Shown here: piece after piece, positions 1 through 7,018 of the stretch | Layout: every line of letters begins with the position of its first letter | Numbering within the stretch: the stretch's first letter is position 1 | Virus record (IMG/VR): IMGVR_UViG_3300042445_001094 | Span: 1 to 39,202 of that record | Length of the DNA stretch: 39,202 nucleotides | Reading direction: 5' to 3' (one strand) | Source of the DNA: a virus | Translations under genes and position numbers: made by a program | The notes under the pieces: model-generated | What the model saw: the letters and a program-made list of their open reading frames with translations, nothing else | What the model was told of the DNA's origin: nothing | Database searches by the model: none

Positions 1-195
1 TATCTTGCGCAGCTTGGTGGTGTCGTCCCACGCGGCCTTGTGGAACTGGAATAGCCCCCTGGCTAGACCTTTGTCTCCGATCGCCTTGGGGTCGCCACCG
101 GACTCGATGCCTTCGATGGCCTTGAGCCAGGAGTCGGGCACGGGTTCAAGGGCTTGGAGTTTGATTGCCATAAGGATAAGTAGAAGTCTCGTCAT
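1..195 (-). CDS. Lysozyme/lytic transglycosylase-like endolysin, 3' end outside window
   Basis: Only the first 65 codons are inside the window and the frame is open to base 1. After a short hydrophobic stretch (residues 4-10) the protein shows the start of a lysozyme-fold peptidoglycan hydrolase. E31 sits in an IEGIESGG context, the usual catalytic glutamate position of lytic transglycosylases, and is followed by a GLARGLFQF segment like the G-x-F/M-Q motif of that family. It probably cleaves the glycan backbone of murein, either for lysis or for DNA entry. The ATG at 193-195 lies 11 bases after the stop of the gene upstream. The hydrophobic N-terminus is short for a signal peptide, so export is unclear. 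The gene is separated from the holin-like cluster by the replication genes. Confidence 0.7.
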   Translation of the reverse strand, partial: MTRLLLILMAIKLQALEPVPDSWLKAIEGIESGGDPKAIGDKGLARGLFQFHKAAWDDTTKLRKI

Positions 196-206
196 TGATG
201 CGTAGA

Positions 207-416
207 TTAGGGGTTCTTAATCTCCGCACGGATGCCGAAGGTGTCGTTGCGCACGAAGGTGAATTGATCGGACAGCATGTGCCTGATGCCTCCGTCACTG
301 TCCATCACGATGGCGTAGACGTCATTTGAGAACGTGCCCCCATCACGGACATAAAGCAGCATTCCATAGCCCAGGGGCGTCTCGACCGGCATCGGGTTGC
401 GGAACTCGTAGATCAC
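207..416 (-). CDS. Hypothetical protein, 69 aa
   Basis: I do not recognise a family. The protein is small, without membrane segments, and looks like a compact beta-rich fold (alternating hydrophobic residues from GMLLYV to YAIVM and QFTFV). I place the start at the GTG at 414-416, which forms a GTGA overlap with the TGA stop of the preceding gene at 413-415. An in-frame ATG at 441-443 would lie deep inside that gene. The same GTGA junction is used at 2979-2982 and 10430-10433. The gene lies at the end of the replication block, just before the lysozyme-like gene. Confidence 0.6.
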   Translation of the reverse strand: MIYEFRNPMPVETPLGYGMLLYVRDGGTFSNDVYAIVMDSDGGIRHMLSDQFTFVRNDTFGIRAEIKNP

Positions 417-721
417 GACTGCACCCCCTTGGCGGCGTTCCACGCTTCAACACAGATGTTCCATCCAATGTGGGTAAGGTTCAACGCCATCTCGTCCCCC
501 GCCTTTGTCAGCCGCTCGACATCGGCCTTGAGGCGTTTAACCTCCAGGGCGTGGTCACGGCACTCGTTGCCAATGCGGATTAAGTTTCCAGCGAACGAGT
601 CCACGATCCCCTTCTGAATCTTCAGCTCGTGCTCAAAGCCCTCACGTCGGATCTTTTCGTGGTTCAGTTCGTGGATGGTAGATAGATATCTATCCATTAG
701 GTCTTGGTTTTCGTTTTCCAT
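413..721 (-). CDS. Small coiled-coil protein, 102 aa
   Basis: I see no recognisable catalytic domain. The protein is charged and helical, with heptad-like spacing over much of its length (the segment around LEVKRLKADVERL is a good coiled-coil candidate), and it ends in a short Trp-containing tail. I take the ATG at 719-721 as the start, three bases after the TAA stop of the primase-helicase gene. An upstream in-frame ATG at 737-739 would overlap that gene's end. It is presumably co-transcribed with the primase-helicase, but its role is unknown. Confidence 0.55.
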   Translation of the reverse strand: MENENQDLMDRYLSTIHELNHEKIRREGFEHELKIQKGIVDSFAGNLIRIGNECRDHALEVKRLKADVERLTKAGDEMALNLTHIGWNICVEAWNAAKGVQS

Positions 722-723
722 AA

Positions 724-2982
724 TTAGAGTCGGGTGCAAGTGCCAGCGTCCTTATCATAGGACCAGTCGGTCCAGCGTGGCGGTTGGTAGGCGCCGTGGT
801 TTAGTTCAGCACCTTCTTCATCCGTGGCAATAGGACCGGAAGGTATGTCGAGCCACTTCTTGTCCTTGCCGCCCTTGGCTGCACAAGCCGAGATGACTCG
901 GCCCAGGAGTAGGTCGTCGATGAGGTGCTGGAACTCGCTTGGTCCAATCTGCTTGAGGACAGGCGGTAGCTCGTTTCGTCGGCGGTAGAGGCCGGACTTG
1001 GCGTTTTTGCCTTCGATAGAGTAAGGGTGTCCTTCGGCTGATGCGCGTTCGATAGCCAGGGCGAGCCAGGCATGGCGTTCACCGATATTAACCACAGAGA
1101 AGCCATCGTGCTCGGTGACGTCAATGAGCAGACCGGACGGGGTGCGTAGTAGTGTCTTTTCGCCATCGAACATCTCGGGGTTATTGGCTTTAACGACGGC
1201 CATCTTCCATAGTAGACCACGCTTAGGGGGTATTCCCATGGTAGGGAGGCGGCGGTCGTAGTCAGCGCAGTGCCAGATGCCAATGACAGAACGGAAAGCA
1301 GCAGGTAGTGCCGATGATCCACGGATAGACGACTTCATATCTTCCACGCCACGGATAGGTTCTTCACCTTGTTTGCGGATGTGGTGCGTCAATAGGAGAG
1401 CGGCTCCAAGTTCACCGCAGACCTGAGAGGCCACGCGGACAAACTCATTAATGACGGTAGCGGAGTTTTCTTCGCCGTGCAGGGTGCTATTGAGCGTATC
1501 CACAATGACCAGGGTTAGATCGGGAAGGCGCTTAAGCAAGGAGAAGAACTCCGCCCAGCGGCGGGAGGGCTTCGCCTCGCCGGTCTTGGCATCAGTCTCT
1601 ACGATAGCGAACGCACCGCCCGAGTTGATAGTCGGCAGGATGATAAGCCTATCACCGGCCTTCTCACGCCGCTTCTCGGCATCAATGTCATGGAGGCGGA
1701 TGTGCAATTCGTCCTTGTCGTCTTCGGTCGTCAGAATGACGACAGTTCCGCCCTTGAGGACTTTGCCACCGCACCATTCGTGCTCGTCTCCATCGGTATG
1801 TGAGGCGACCTTGATAGCCAGGTCAAGACACAGGAAGGTCTTACCAGCACCACCTTCGGCTACCATCAGCTGGTGTTTGCCGGCGAGGATCAGCTTGTCC
1901 ACGATGAACTGACGCTTGGGCTTCTCGGACATGGACCAGCGATGAGCTGCCCACACTTCGAGTCCTTCGCCACCGGCCACCATGGGCTTCATGGGCTCAG
2001 GGAAGGCACCATGGTTAAGAATGTCTCGGTTCATCACCGCATGCCATTCACGCTCAGCGCGCTGAAGGGGCCATGGTGGAACCATGTTGGCGTCCATCCA
2101 TCCAAGGACGGCCTGGAACGCATCGGCAAGGGACATGTCACCACGGCGGGCAACGTGCAGGTAGTGACCGCAAACTCGGGTAAATTGCGACCAGCGGTTC
2201 TTCTCATCGTCAGAGCCCTCGAACACCTTTTCAGTAAGGTCTAGCTCTCGCTTCTCGGGAGCAAACAGGCCTTCGGCTGGGGTTGACGCTTCGGTTCCGT
2301 CGTGGTTCTTGGCTTGGGAGATGCGGCCTTTAAGGAGGTCTATGCCGTAGACTTCAGCCATGGGGTCCACCTTGATGGTAACGGACTTGGCGATGCCGTC
2401 TTTGCCGTGGATGGATCCAGCGATGCGGACAGGTTGGTGTGCACGACCGAAAGGATTACCTTCGACGCCGAGCCCAAACTGCATGTCTCCACCGGCCTTG
2501 CGGGCAAGGTCATCACGCAGGCGGACGACTTCGGGTATGTCCTTACATGGGTCAATGAGAGTCCAATACAGGTGGCGCTTGAGCATGCCATCGACGACGC
2601 CACCGGACATGACGACAGCGGTGGGCTCGCCCATGGTCTTCGCAAGGAAGGCATGCTTGGCGTCAATGTCACCGGAGTCCAGGTCAACGACGACGGAGCG
2701 AAACTCACGGACGTTCTCAGATGTGCCTCGGTCGGAAGACAGGATGGCGGGCACGATAAAGCTCGCACGGCCATGCTCAGACCAGCGTTCGACGTGCCTT
2801 ACAACTTCGTCGGCTGGAATGATTGGATCAGCCAGGTTGATGAACTTGTCATCACGGAAGACGCCCTCTCCGTCAGTGCCCTTCTCTCCGATGCCACGGA
2901 CACAGATGTAGCCAGACTGCGGGAGTTTGCCGAACAGTATCTTGAGGTGCATAAACACCGCATTTCTATCAACAGTGCTCAC
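724..2982 (-). CDS. PrimPol-type primase fused to RepA-like helicase
   Basis: This 752-aa protein is probably the main replication initiator and helicase. The N-terminal ~200 residues look like an archaeo-eukaryotic-type primase: a VVVDLDSGD segment supplies two acidic residues (D100, D102), followed by an RHLYW motif (136-140) and RIAGSIHGK (186-194), similar to the R-x-P/A-G-S-x-x-x-K box of RepB/PrimPol primases. The C-terminal half is a RecA-fold ATPase of the RepA hexameric helicase type, with Walker A GGAGKT at 377-382, Walker B ending in D495 and a downstream LLLTHH motif. The start is the GTG at 2980-2982 overlapping the upstream stop; the ATG at 2950-2952 is an alternative. No DNA polymerase is seen in the window, so primed synthesis probably uses a host or unseen enzyme. 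Confidence 0.85.
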   Translation of the reverse strand: MSTVDRNAVFMHLKILFGKLPQSGYICVRGIGEKGTDGEGVFRDDKFINLADPIIPADEVVRHVERWSEHGRASFIVPAILSSDRGTSENVREFRSVVVDLDSGDIDAKHAFLAKTMGEPTAVVMSGGVVDGMLKRHLYWTLIDPCKDIPEVVRLRDDLARKAGGDMQFGLGVEGNPFGRAHQPVRIAGSIHGKDGIAKSVTIKVDPMAEVYGIDLLKGRISQAKNHDGTEASTPAEGLFAPEKRELDLTEKVFEGSDDEKNRWSQFTRVCGHYLHVARRGDMSLADAFQAVLGWMDANMVPPWPLQRAEREWHAVMNRDILNHGAFPEPMKPMVAGGEGLEVWAAHRWSMSEKPKRQFIVDKLILAGKHQLMVAEGGAGKTFLCLDLAIKVASHTDGDEHEWCGGKVLKGGTVVILTTEDDKDELHIRLHDIDAEKRREKAGDRLIILPTINSGGAFAIVETDAKTGEAKPSRRWAEFFSLLKRLPDLTLVIVDTLNSTLHGEENSATVINEFVRVASQVCGELGAALLLTHHIRKQGEEPIRGVEDMKSSIRGSSALPAAFRSVIGIWHCADYDRRLPTMGIPPKRGLLWKMAVVKANNPEMFDGEKTLLRTPSGLLIDVTEHDGFSVVNIGERHAWLALAIERASAEGHPYSIEGKNAKSGLYRRRNELPPVLKQIGPSEFQHLIDDLLLGRVISACAAKGGKDKKWLDIPSGPIATDEEGAELNHGAYQPPRWTDWSYDKDAGTCTRL

Positions 2983-3368
2983 AGGCGGCGAACTCTAGCT
3001 GGTTGAATGTCGTTAAGGCTCATGTATCGGCTGATGGTCCACTTGCCTACACGCAGGTAAGCAGCAATCTGCTCCTGGCTCTTTTTGTCGGATACCATCT
3101 TGCGGATCTTCTCATCCCAGCCGGTCTTGTCGATGCGATAGCCAGTCCGCTTGCGGCGCTTATTCCAGGTGATGCCGAAGACCCTGATCCAATTACGGAT
3201 CGAGGACTCGGACCAGCCCATCCACTCGGCTGCTTGCGGTATGGTCATGCCCTCCCTATTGGCCTTCCTCACAAAAGGAAGCATCGCCTTCATACGCACG
3301 ACCTTGGAATAGCTCATGTTATGGTTCCGATACTTCATGCGGAAGATGGGGCTCCTCTTGGTTGTCAT
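2979..3368 (-). CDS. DNA-binding protein with two helix-turn-helix motifs
   Basis: This basic 129-aa protein carries two HTH-like segments. The first, at residues ~41-65, has TIPQAAEWMGWSESSIRNW in the recognition region. The second, at ~97-121, has SQEQIAAYLRVGKWTISRY. The linker is rich in Lys and Arg. Such proteins act as regulators or origin-binding factors, but I cannot name a family. I start it at the ATG at 3366-3368, which makes an ATGA overlap with the gene upstream. The open frame extends 41 codons further upstream, but that part is Arg/His-rich and lies within the neighbour. Its position directly before the primase-helicase suggests a role in replication or early control. A small-terminase role is possible but unsupported. 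Confidence 0.65.
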   Translation of the reverse strand: MTTKRSPIFRMKYRNHNMSYSKVVRMKAMLPFVRKANREGMTIPQAAEWMGWSESSIRNWIRVFGITWNKRRKRTGYRIDKTGWDEKIRKMVSDKKSQEQIAAYLRVGKWTISRYMSLNDIQPARVRRL

Positions 3369-3787
3369 TCGATAAAACGGATAAAGAGTGGGGTGCGGGG
3401 CCCGACATAGGCCCCGGTGACGTTGAAACTCATGTATTCGAGCGCGTCTTCTTCGGTCATCTCGTCTCGTATCTGAAGGATACGAACGCACTCGGTCCAG
3501 TCGTACACGACGACGGGTTCTGAAGTTTCGGTGACACCAAGAATGGCTGCTTCAAAGCCGTCCGCGCAGAGCATTTCTTCGCCTTCACCGATTTCATCGG
3601 CGTAGTCTTCGATCGCTTTGCGGAGGCGGGTGCCGGTTTCTTCGATTGCTTGGACTTGAGGATTTGGGACGCTTTTACGGAGCGACTCTTTTGCCTTGCT
3701 GGTCTTTTTTTCATTTTTTCTTATTTTTTTAGCCACGATGGCAGGGGAGGTTGTTGTTCGTTTGGTTTCGTGCTGGTGTTCCAGCAT
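3365..3787 (-). CDS. Conserved phage protein of unknown function, 140 aa
   Basis: The N-terminal 40 residues are very basic (Lys-rich). The C-terminal half has an acidic sequence pattern I recognise as common in phage hypothetical proteins: ADGFEAAILGV (75-85), then YDWTECVRIL, then EEDALEYMSFNVTGAYVG. Its function is not established. The ATG at 3785-3787 gives a 67-base overlap with the nuclease gene. A GTG at 3731-3733 would shorten this to 13 bases and leave a protein beginning AKKIRKNEKK, which I consider equally likely. It ends in an ATGA overlap with the HTH gene. Confidence 0.65.
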   Translation of the reverse strand: MLEHQHETKRTTTSPAIVAKKIRKNEKKTSKAKESLRKSVPNPQVQAIEETGTRLRKAIEDYADEIGEGEEMLCADGFEAAILGVTETSEPVVVYDWTECVRILQIRDEMTEEDALEYMSFNVTGAYVGPRTPLFIRFIE

Positions 3788-4506
3788 CTTTTAGAGTGGT
3801 TGCACATGCGGCACTTAAAGTGCGTCTCGTCACTGAACTCTCGGGCCATTTCCTCAGGGCTCTCCGTCCTGACGATGGATACAACTCGGTCGATTTGGGC
3901 CTGTGCGAATACCGAGTCAAATGGGATCATCTGGGCGTGGAGTTCGCCGGTGTTTCGGTTTAGGGTGGTGAACAGGCATCCATTAAATAGCTCCATGTAA
4001 GCCATGTAGACCTGGGCCTGGACGTAGTAGACGTAGTTGGCCTTCATGATGCCGTCGTTGACGGCCTTGTTCCAGTTGGACGCGTTCAGCGCCTTATTCT
4101 CCCACAGCACGGGGTAGATTAGCCCCTCGATTGCCGGCCCCGCTACGACTGCTCCGTCGATATGGCCACGGAGGCGGCCATCCATTTCATAGAAGCCGAA
4201 CTGCTTGCCGTCCTGCTGCTCGGTAACGAGATCAAAGCCACCGGTCTTGAGGTACTTGGCGACGCGCGCTTCACCATCATGGCCCATGTCAAAGATACGC
4301 AGGGTCTTGCCGAGGAAGCCACCGCCCTCATCCTCGGGGACGCCGTGGAATATGTAGGCTAACTGCCGCTTGCAGTCCTTGCCCCACAAAGACGCACCTA
4401 GGTAGTTGCGCTTAGGTTGGGCTTTATTGGCTGCGATCATGCCATCGTCGATGTGCTTGACGACGGCCTCGGAGAAGTGGTCTATGGACTCTGGTTTGAA
4501 CATCAT
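3721..4506 (-). CDS. PD-(D/E)XK nuclease, Cas4/RecB-like, with cysteine cluster
   Basis: This 261-aa protein shows the core of a RecB/Cas4-type exonuclease: GHIDG (H115, D117), then LWENK (E136, K138), then QAQVYM (Q164), matching the D-(D/E)xK-Q order. One cysteine early (C45 in KDCKRQL) and three late (C232, C235, C241 in KCRMCNHSKRC) match the arrangement that holds a 4Fe-4S cluster in Cas4 and AddB proteins. It probably resects or trims DNA ends during recombination or replication. Its start overlaps the helicase stop (ATGATG), so the two are likely translationally coupled. The C-terminus ends in PLPSWLKK, a peptide echoed near the C-terminus of the SSB-like protein. Confidence 0.85.
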   Translation of the reverse strand: MMFKPESIDHFSEAVVKHIDDGMIAANKAQPKRNYLGASLWGKDCKRQLAYIFHGVPEDEGGGFLGKTLRIFDMGHDGEARVAKYLKTGGFDLVTEQQDGKQFGFYEMDGRLRGHIDGAVVAGPAIEGLIYPVLWENKALNASNWNKAVNDGIMKANYVYYVQAQVYMAYMELFNGCLFTTLNRNTGELHAQMIPFDSVFAQAQIDRVVSIVRTESPEEMAREFSDETHFKCRMCNHSKRCWNTSTKPNEQQPPLPSWLKK

Positions 4507-6185
4507 TTGCGTTTAATGGTTTTGAGGTGAAAATCGGTCACTGCGTCAAGAATGCGGGCTTCGTTGTATTTCCAGGTCATCATGCAGGAGGCCATGTATT
4601 TGGTGACGCCAAAGTTGATCCTTCCGCCTAGGTCTAGGCAGGCGAGTTGCTTGTCGGTTGCGGGCTCAGTGAGCCAGCGCTTGGTCTTCTTGCAAGCGTC
4701 CTTGTCGCCAAAGTTGCGGAGGAAGTCGTCGGCAGAGGAAAGCACTTCCATGCGCTCGTCCTGACCGCTTGCGGCGAGGATGCGGACCTTCGTGGATCCG
4801 TCGATGCGACCGAGGGCATACCATGTGCCCTTATAGCGGAGAACGCAGGCCCACGCGGTAATGCCATTGGCCATAACGACGGCTCCGTCGAAGATTTCCT
4901 GCCACTTGTAGGGGGAGGTGCTCAGCAGGTCGATTTCGGTCATCACGAAGGCCGAGAGCTTGTCCTTCTCCTCGCCCTCCGTCTTTTCGGAGATAAGGCA
5001 CTTACCGCAAACAGGGCACTCTTTTGAGCCCAGGGGAACGGTAACGCCACACTCTGGGCACTCCCTGGTGGGGGCTATGCCGGTGGCTAAGTCCTCTTTA
5101 TTGAGTTTAGAGTCTACCTCGATGGTGCCGTGCGCACGGACGGAGTAGCCGAAGTCTAGCACGATGCAGTCGCTCTTGATAACCCCAGGGTAACGCTCGG
5201 GGTCAACCTTGCGGAGCCCACGGCCGATCATCTGGATCATAGTGCTCTTAAAGGAGCACGGCCTTAGCAAGATGACGCAGGATACGTCTTGGCAGTCCCA
5301 GCCCTCGGTGAGCACGGCTACATTGACCAAAACGGTGAACCTGCTCTTGTCGAAGTCCTCGATTACGCTCTTACGGAGGCCGTCTGGCATGTCCCCATTG
5401 ACCTCGTTGGCAAGGATACCGGCGGCGTTAAAGGCGGCCATGACGTCCTGAGAGTGGGCTACAGTGGAGCAGAAAACGACCGTTTTACGGCCGTCTGCCA
5501 CCTTACGCCATTCCTCGATAACCCGGTCATTGACCACCTGGCTGTTCATAATGACCCCAGCCTCCTCCATGTTGAAGTCGTCCGTGGAGGTCTTGGCCTG
5601 CTTAAGTTTCTCCTCCAGGTCGCAGTCGATGACAAAGAAGCGTGGCTTAACAAGGAAGCCTGCGGCGATCAGTTCGCCGAGCTCGATTTTGTCGGCTACG
5701 TTACTGAAGACCTTGACGATGGCCTTTTTGTCGCCACGCTGAGGGGTGGCCGTTACCCCGAAAAGACGCACATTAGGGTTAATGGCGCGCGCGTGATTTA
5801 TGATATCGGTATAAGACCGAGCGGCGACGTGGTGGGCTTCGTCGATAATAACCAAGTCCATGGCAGGCATCGTCGCCAAGTTATCTGGGCGGGAGAGCGT
5901 CTGGACCATGGTGAAAGTGGCCCCTTCCGACCAGCGCTTACGGGAAGCGGTGTATAGGTCGGTCGGGGTGTTCGGCGACACTCGCTCGAATGTAGCCCTG
6001 TTCTGGGATACGAGTTCGTCGCGGTGCTGCACGATTAGGATGCGTCCACCCATGGCTTTCGCCACTGCGGACAGCATTACGGTTTTGCCGGCACCGGTAG
6101 GTGCGATGCCGAGCGTGTTGCCATGTTCCTTGAGGTTGCCGACGCAAGCATCGACGAACTCAACCTGCCTAGGTCTTAGTTGCAT
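4503..6185 (-). CDS. Superfamily 2 DEAH-box DNA helicase
   Basis: This 560-aa protein has all the classical SF2 motifs: a Q-like LRPRQ near the N-terminus, Walker A APTGAGKT (28-35), DEAH box (115-118), TATP (145-148) and the motif VI region QMIGRGLRKVD (318-327). This is the architecture of UvsW/Res-subunit-type helicases that remodel branched DNA. A zinc-ribbon-like CPEC...CPVC pair follows (C376, C379, C390, C393), after which the last ~160 residues are of unclear fold. I start at the ATG at 6183-6185 because the Q motif begins at the next residues. An in-frame ATG at 6222-6224 would add 13 unrelated residues. It probably supports origin melting, fork restart or recombination. Confidence 0.88.
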   Translation of the reverse strand: MQLRPRQVEFVDACVGNLKEHGNTLGIAPTGAGKTVMLSAVAKAMGGRILIVQHRDELVSQNRATFERVSPNTPTDLYTASRKRWSEGATFTMVQTLSRPDNLATMPAMDLVIIDEAHHVAARSYTDIINHARAINPNVRLFGVTATPQRGDKKAIVKVFSNVADKIELGELIAAGFLVKPRFFVIDCDLEEKLKQAKTSTDDFNMEEAGVIMNSQVVNDRVIEEWRKVADGRKTVVFCSTVAHSQDVMAAFNAAGILANEVNGDMPDGLRKSVIEDFDKSRFTVLVNVAVLTEGWDCQDVSCVILLRPCSFKSTMIQMIGRGLRKVDPERYPGVIKSDCIVLDFGYSVRAHGTIEVDSKLNKEDLATGIAPTRECPECGVTVPLGSKECPVCGKCLISEKTEGEEKDKLSAFVMTEIDLLSTSPYKWQEIFDGAVVMANGITAWACVLRYKGTWYALGRIDGSTKVRILAASGQDERMEVLSSADDFLRNFGDKDACKKTKRWLTEPATDKQLACLDLGGRINFGVTKYMASCMMTWKYNEARILDAVTDFHLKTIKRK

Positions 6186-6346
6186 AGTGAATGGGGGGCG
6201 TCCGCAGAGGCCATGAGCAAGCATGCGGATACGAGGACCGATTTCGGATTGGAACCGACGCCAACACGCCCAAGTCCTCTCGCCCTTCCACTGTGAAAGA
6301 TCTCAACGACAGCATTGGACGCCCTGAATTGATTGTCAAATGCCAT
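6176..6346 (-). CDS. Small hypothetical protein, 56 aa
   Basis: An open frame fills the gap between the SSB-like gene and the helicase. It starts at the ATG at 6344-6346, seven bases after a GAGGA Shine-Dalgarno-like sequence, which is rare in this genome, and it overlaps the start of the helicase by 10 bases. The product begins MAFDNQFRAS and has a basic, glycine-rich centre (RARGLGRVGVG) but no motif I recognise. Its fit in an otherwise tightly packed operon and its ribosome-binding site favour a real gene. It could instead be a leader peptide coupling helicase translation. Confidence 0.45.
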   Translation of the reverse strand: MAFDNQFRASNAVVEIFHSGRARGLGRVGVGSNPKSVLVSACLLMASADAPHSLCN

Positions 6347-6361
6347 CGTTGGATCCTCGGA

Positions 6362-6991
6362 TTAGTAAGGGTTGTTAGTCCCCTGGTTGGGCTTCTGGAG
6401 CCACGACGGAGCCGGTGCTCCTACCTTCGGTGCTTGAACCTGGGGCTTCTGCGCGCCAGGCACCTGGAACGCCTGGGTGCGGTCGGTGGTGGTGACAGGA
6501 CCGCCGTGAAGCTTCTGCCAGCCATCGTAGCCATTGGACTCGGGGTTAGGGGTCAAGAAGTCTTGGACTTCGTTCTTGTCCTCGTAACCGTCCTTGCCCT
6601 TGGCAATCTTGATCTTCATGGCGACGTTCTTGCCGTCAAGAAGCATGAGCATCTCCTGGAAGGTAGCGCCGTTGTACTTGTCATACGAACCACGGTTTCC
6701 GACGACGAACAGGCCAGAGCCCTCGAATAAGCGTGTCAGGGAGGTGATGCCCATCTTCTTGCCGCCTTCGCTGTTGTTTTCATCGAGCGGGTTCATGATG
6801 ACGGTCCAAATCTTGCGACCGGTGTATTCGCCATCGTTGATGGTCAGTTCGACTCGGCCGTATTCGCCGTTGGTCTTCTGGGAGCGCTTGATCTCCTTCA
6901 CAGTGAGGACTGCGGAGGCGAGAGTGCCGTTGGGGATGAGAGAGAAAGAGCTGCTGCCCTTTCCGGACTCGGGTGAGAACATGTTGTGCAT
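6362..6991 (-). CDS. Single-stranded DNA-binding protein-like (DUF669-type)
   Basis: This 209-aa protein lies directly after a Sak4-type recombinase. The first ~140 residues are beta-rich with alternating aromatic and charged residues (SLIPNGTLASAVLTV, GRKIWTVIMNPLD), consistent with an OB-like fold. The rest is a Pro/Gln-rich, probably disordered tail ending in APSWLQKPNQGTNNPY. Phage DUF669 proteins in this position are thought to be SSBs that partner Sak4. My assignment rests on this neighbourhood and overall character, not on a diagnostic motif. I start at the ATG at 6989-6991; an upstream in-frame start would overlap the ATPase gene. The 25-base gap upstream is an unusual A/C-only leader. 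Confidence 0.65.
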   Translation of the reverse strand: MHNMFSPESGKGSSSFSLIPNGTLASAVLTVKEIKRSQKTNGEYGRVELTINDGEYTGRKIWTVIMNPLDENNSEGGKKMGITSLTRLFEGSGLFVVGNRGSYDKYNGATFQEMLMLLDGKNVAMKIKIAKGKDGYEDKNEVQDFLTPNPESNGYDGWQKLHGGPVTTTDRTQAFQVPGAQKPQVQAPKVGAPAPSWLQKPNQGTNNPY

Positions 6992-7018
6992 GGTTTTTTG
7001 GTTTGGTTTTTGGTTTTT
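6992..7018 (-). promoter_or_regulatory. A/C-only leader before the SSB-like gene
   Basis: On the minus strand the region just before the ATG is made only of A and C in repeating ACCAAA-like units, with no Shine-Dalgarno sequence; its first bases are the end of the preceding gene. It is unstructured and pyrimidine-poor, which would favour direct ribosome loading. It resembles the ACCCAA elements found before other starts in this genome. Confidence 0.4.

Noticed and set aside
2302-3006. Plus-strand open frame of 234 codons opposite the primase
   Set aside because: It lies wholly opposite the conserved primase domain and has no family signature.
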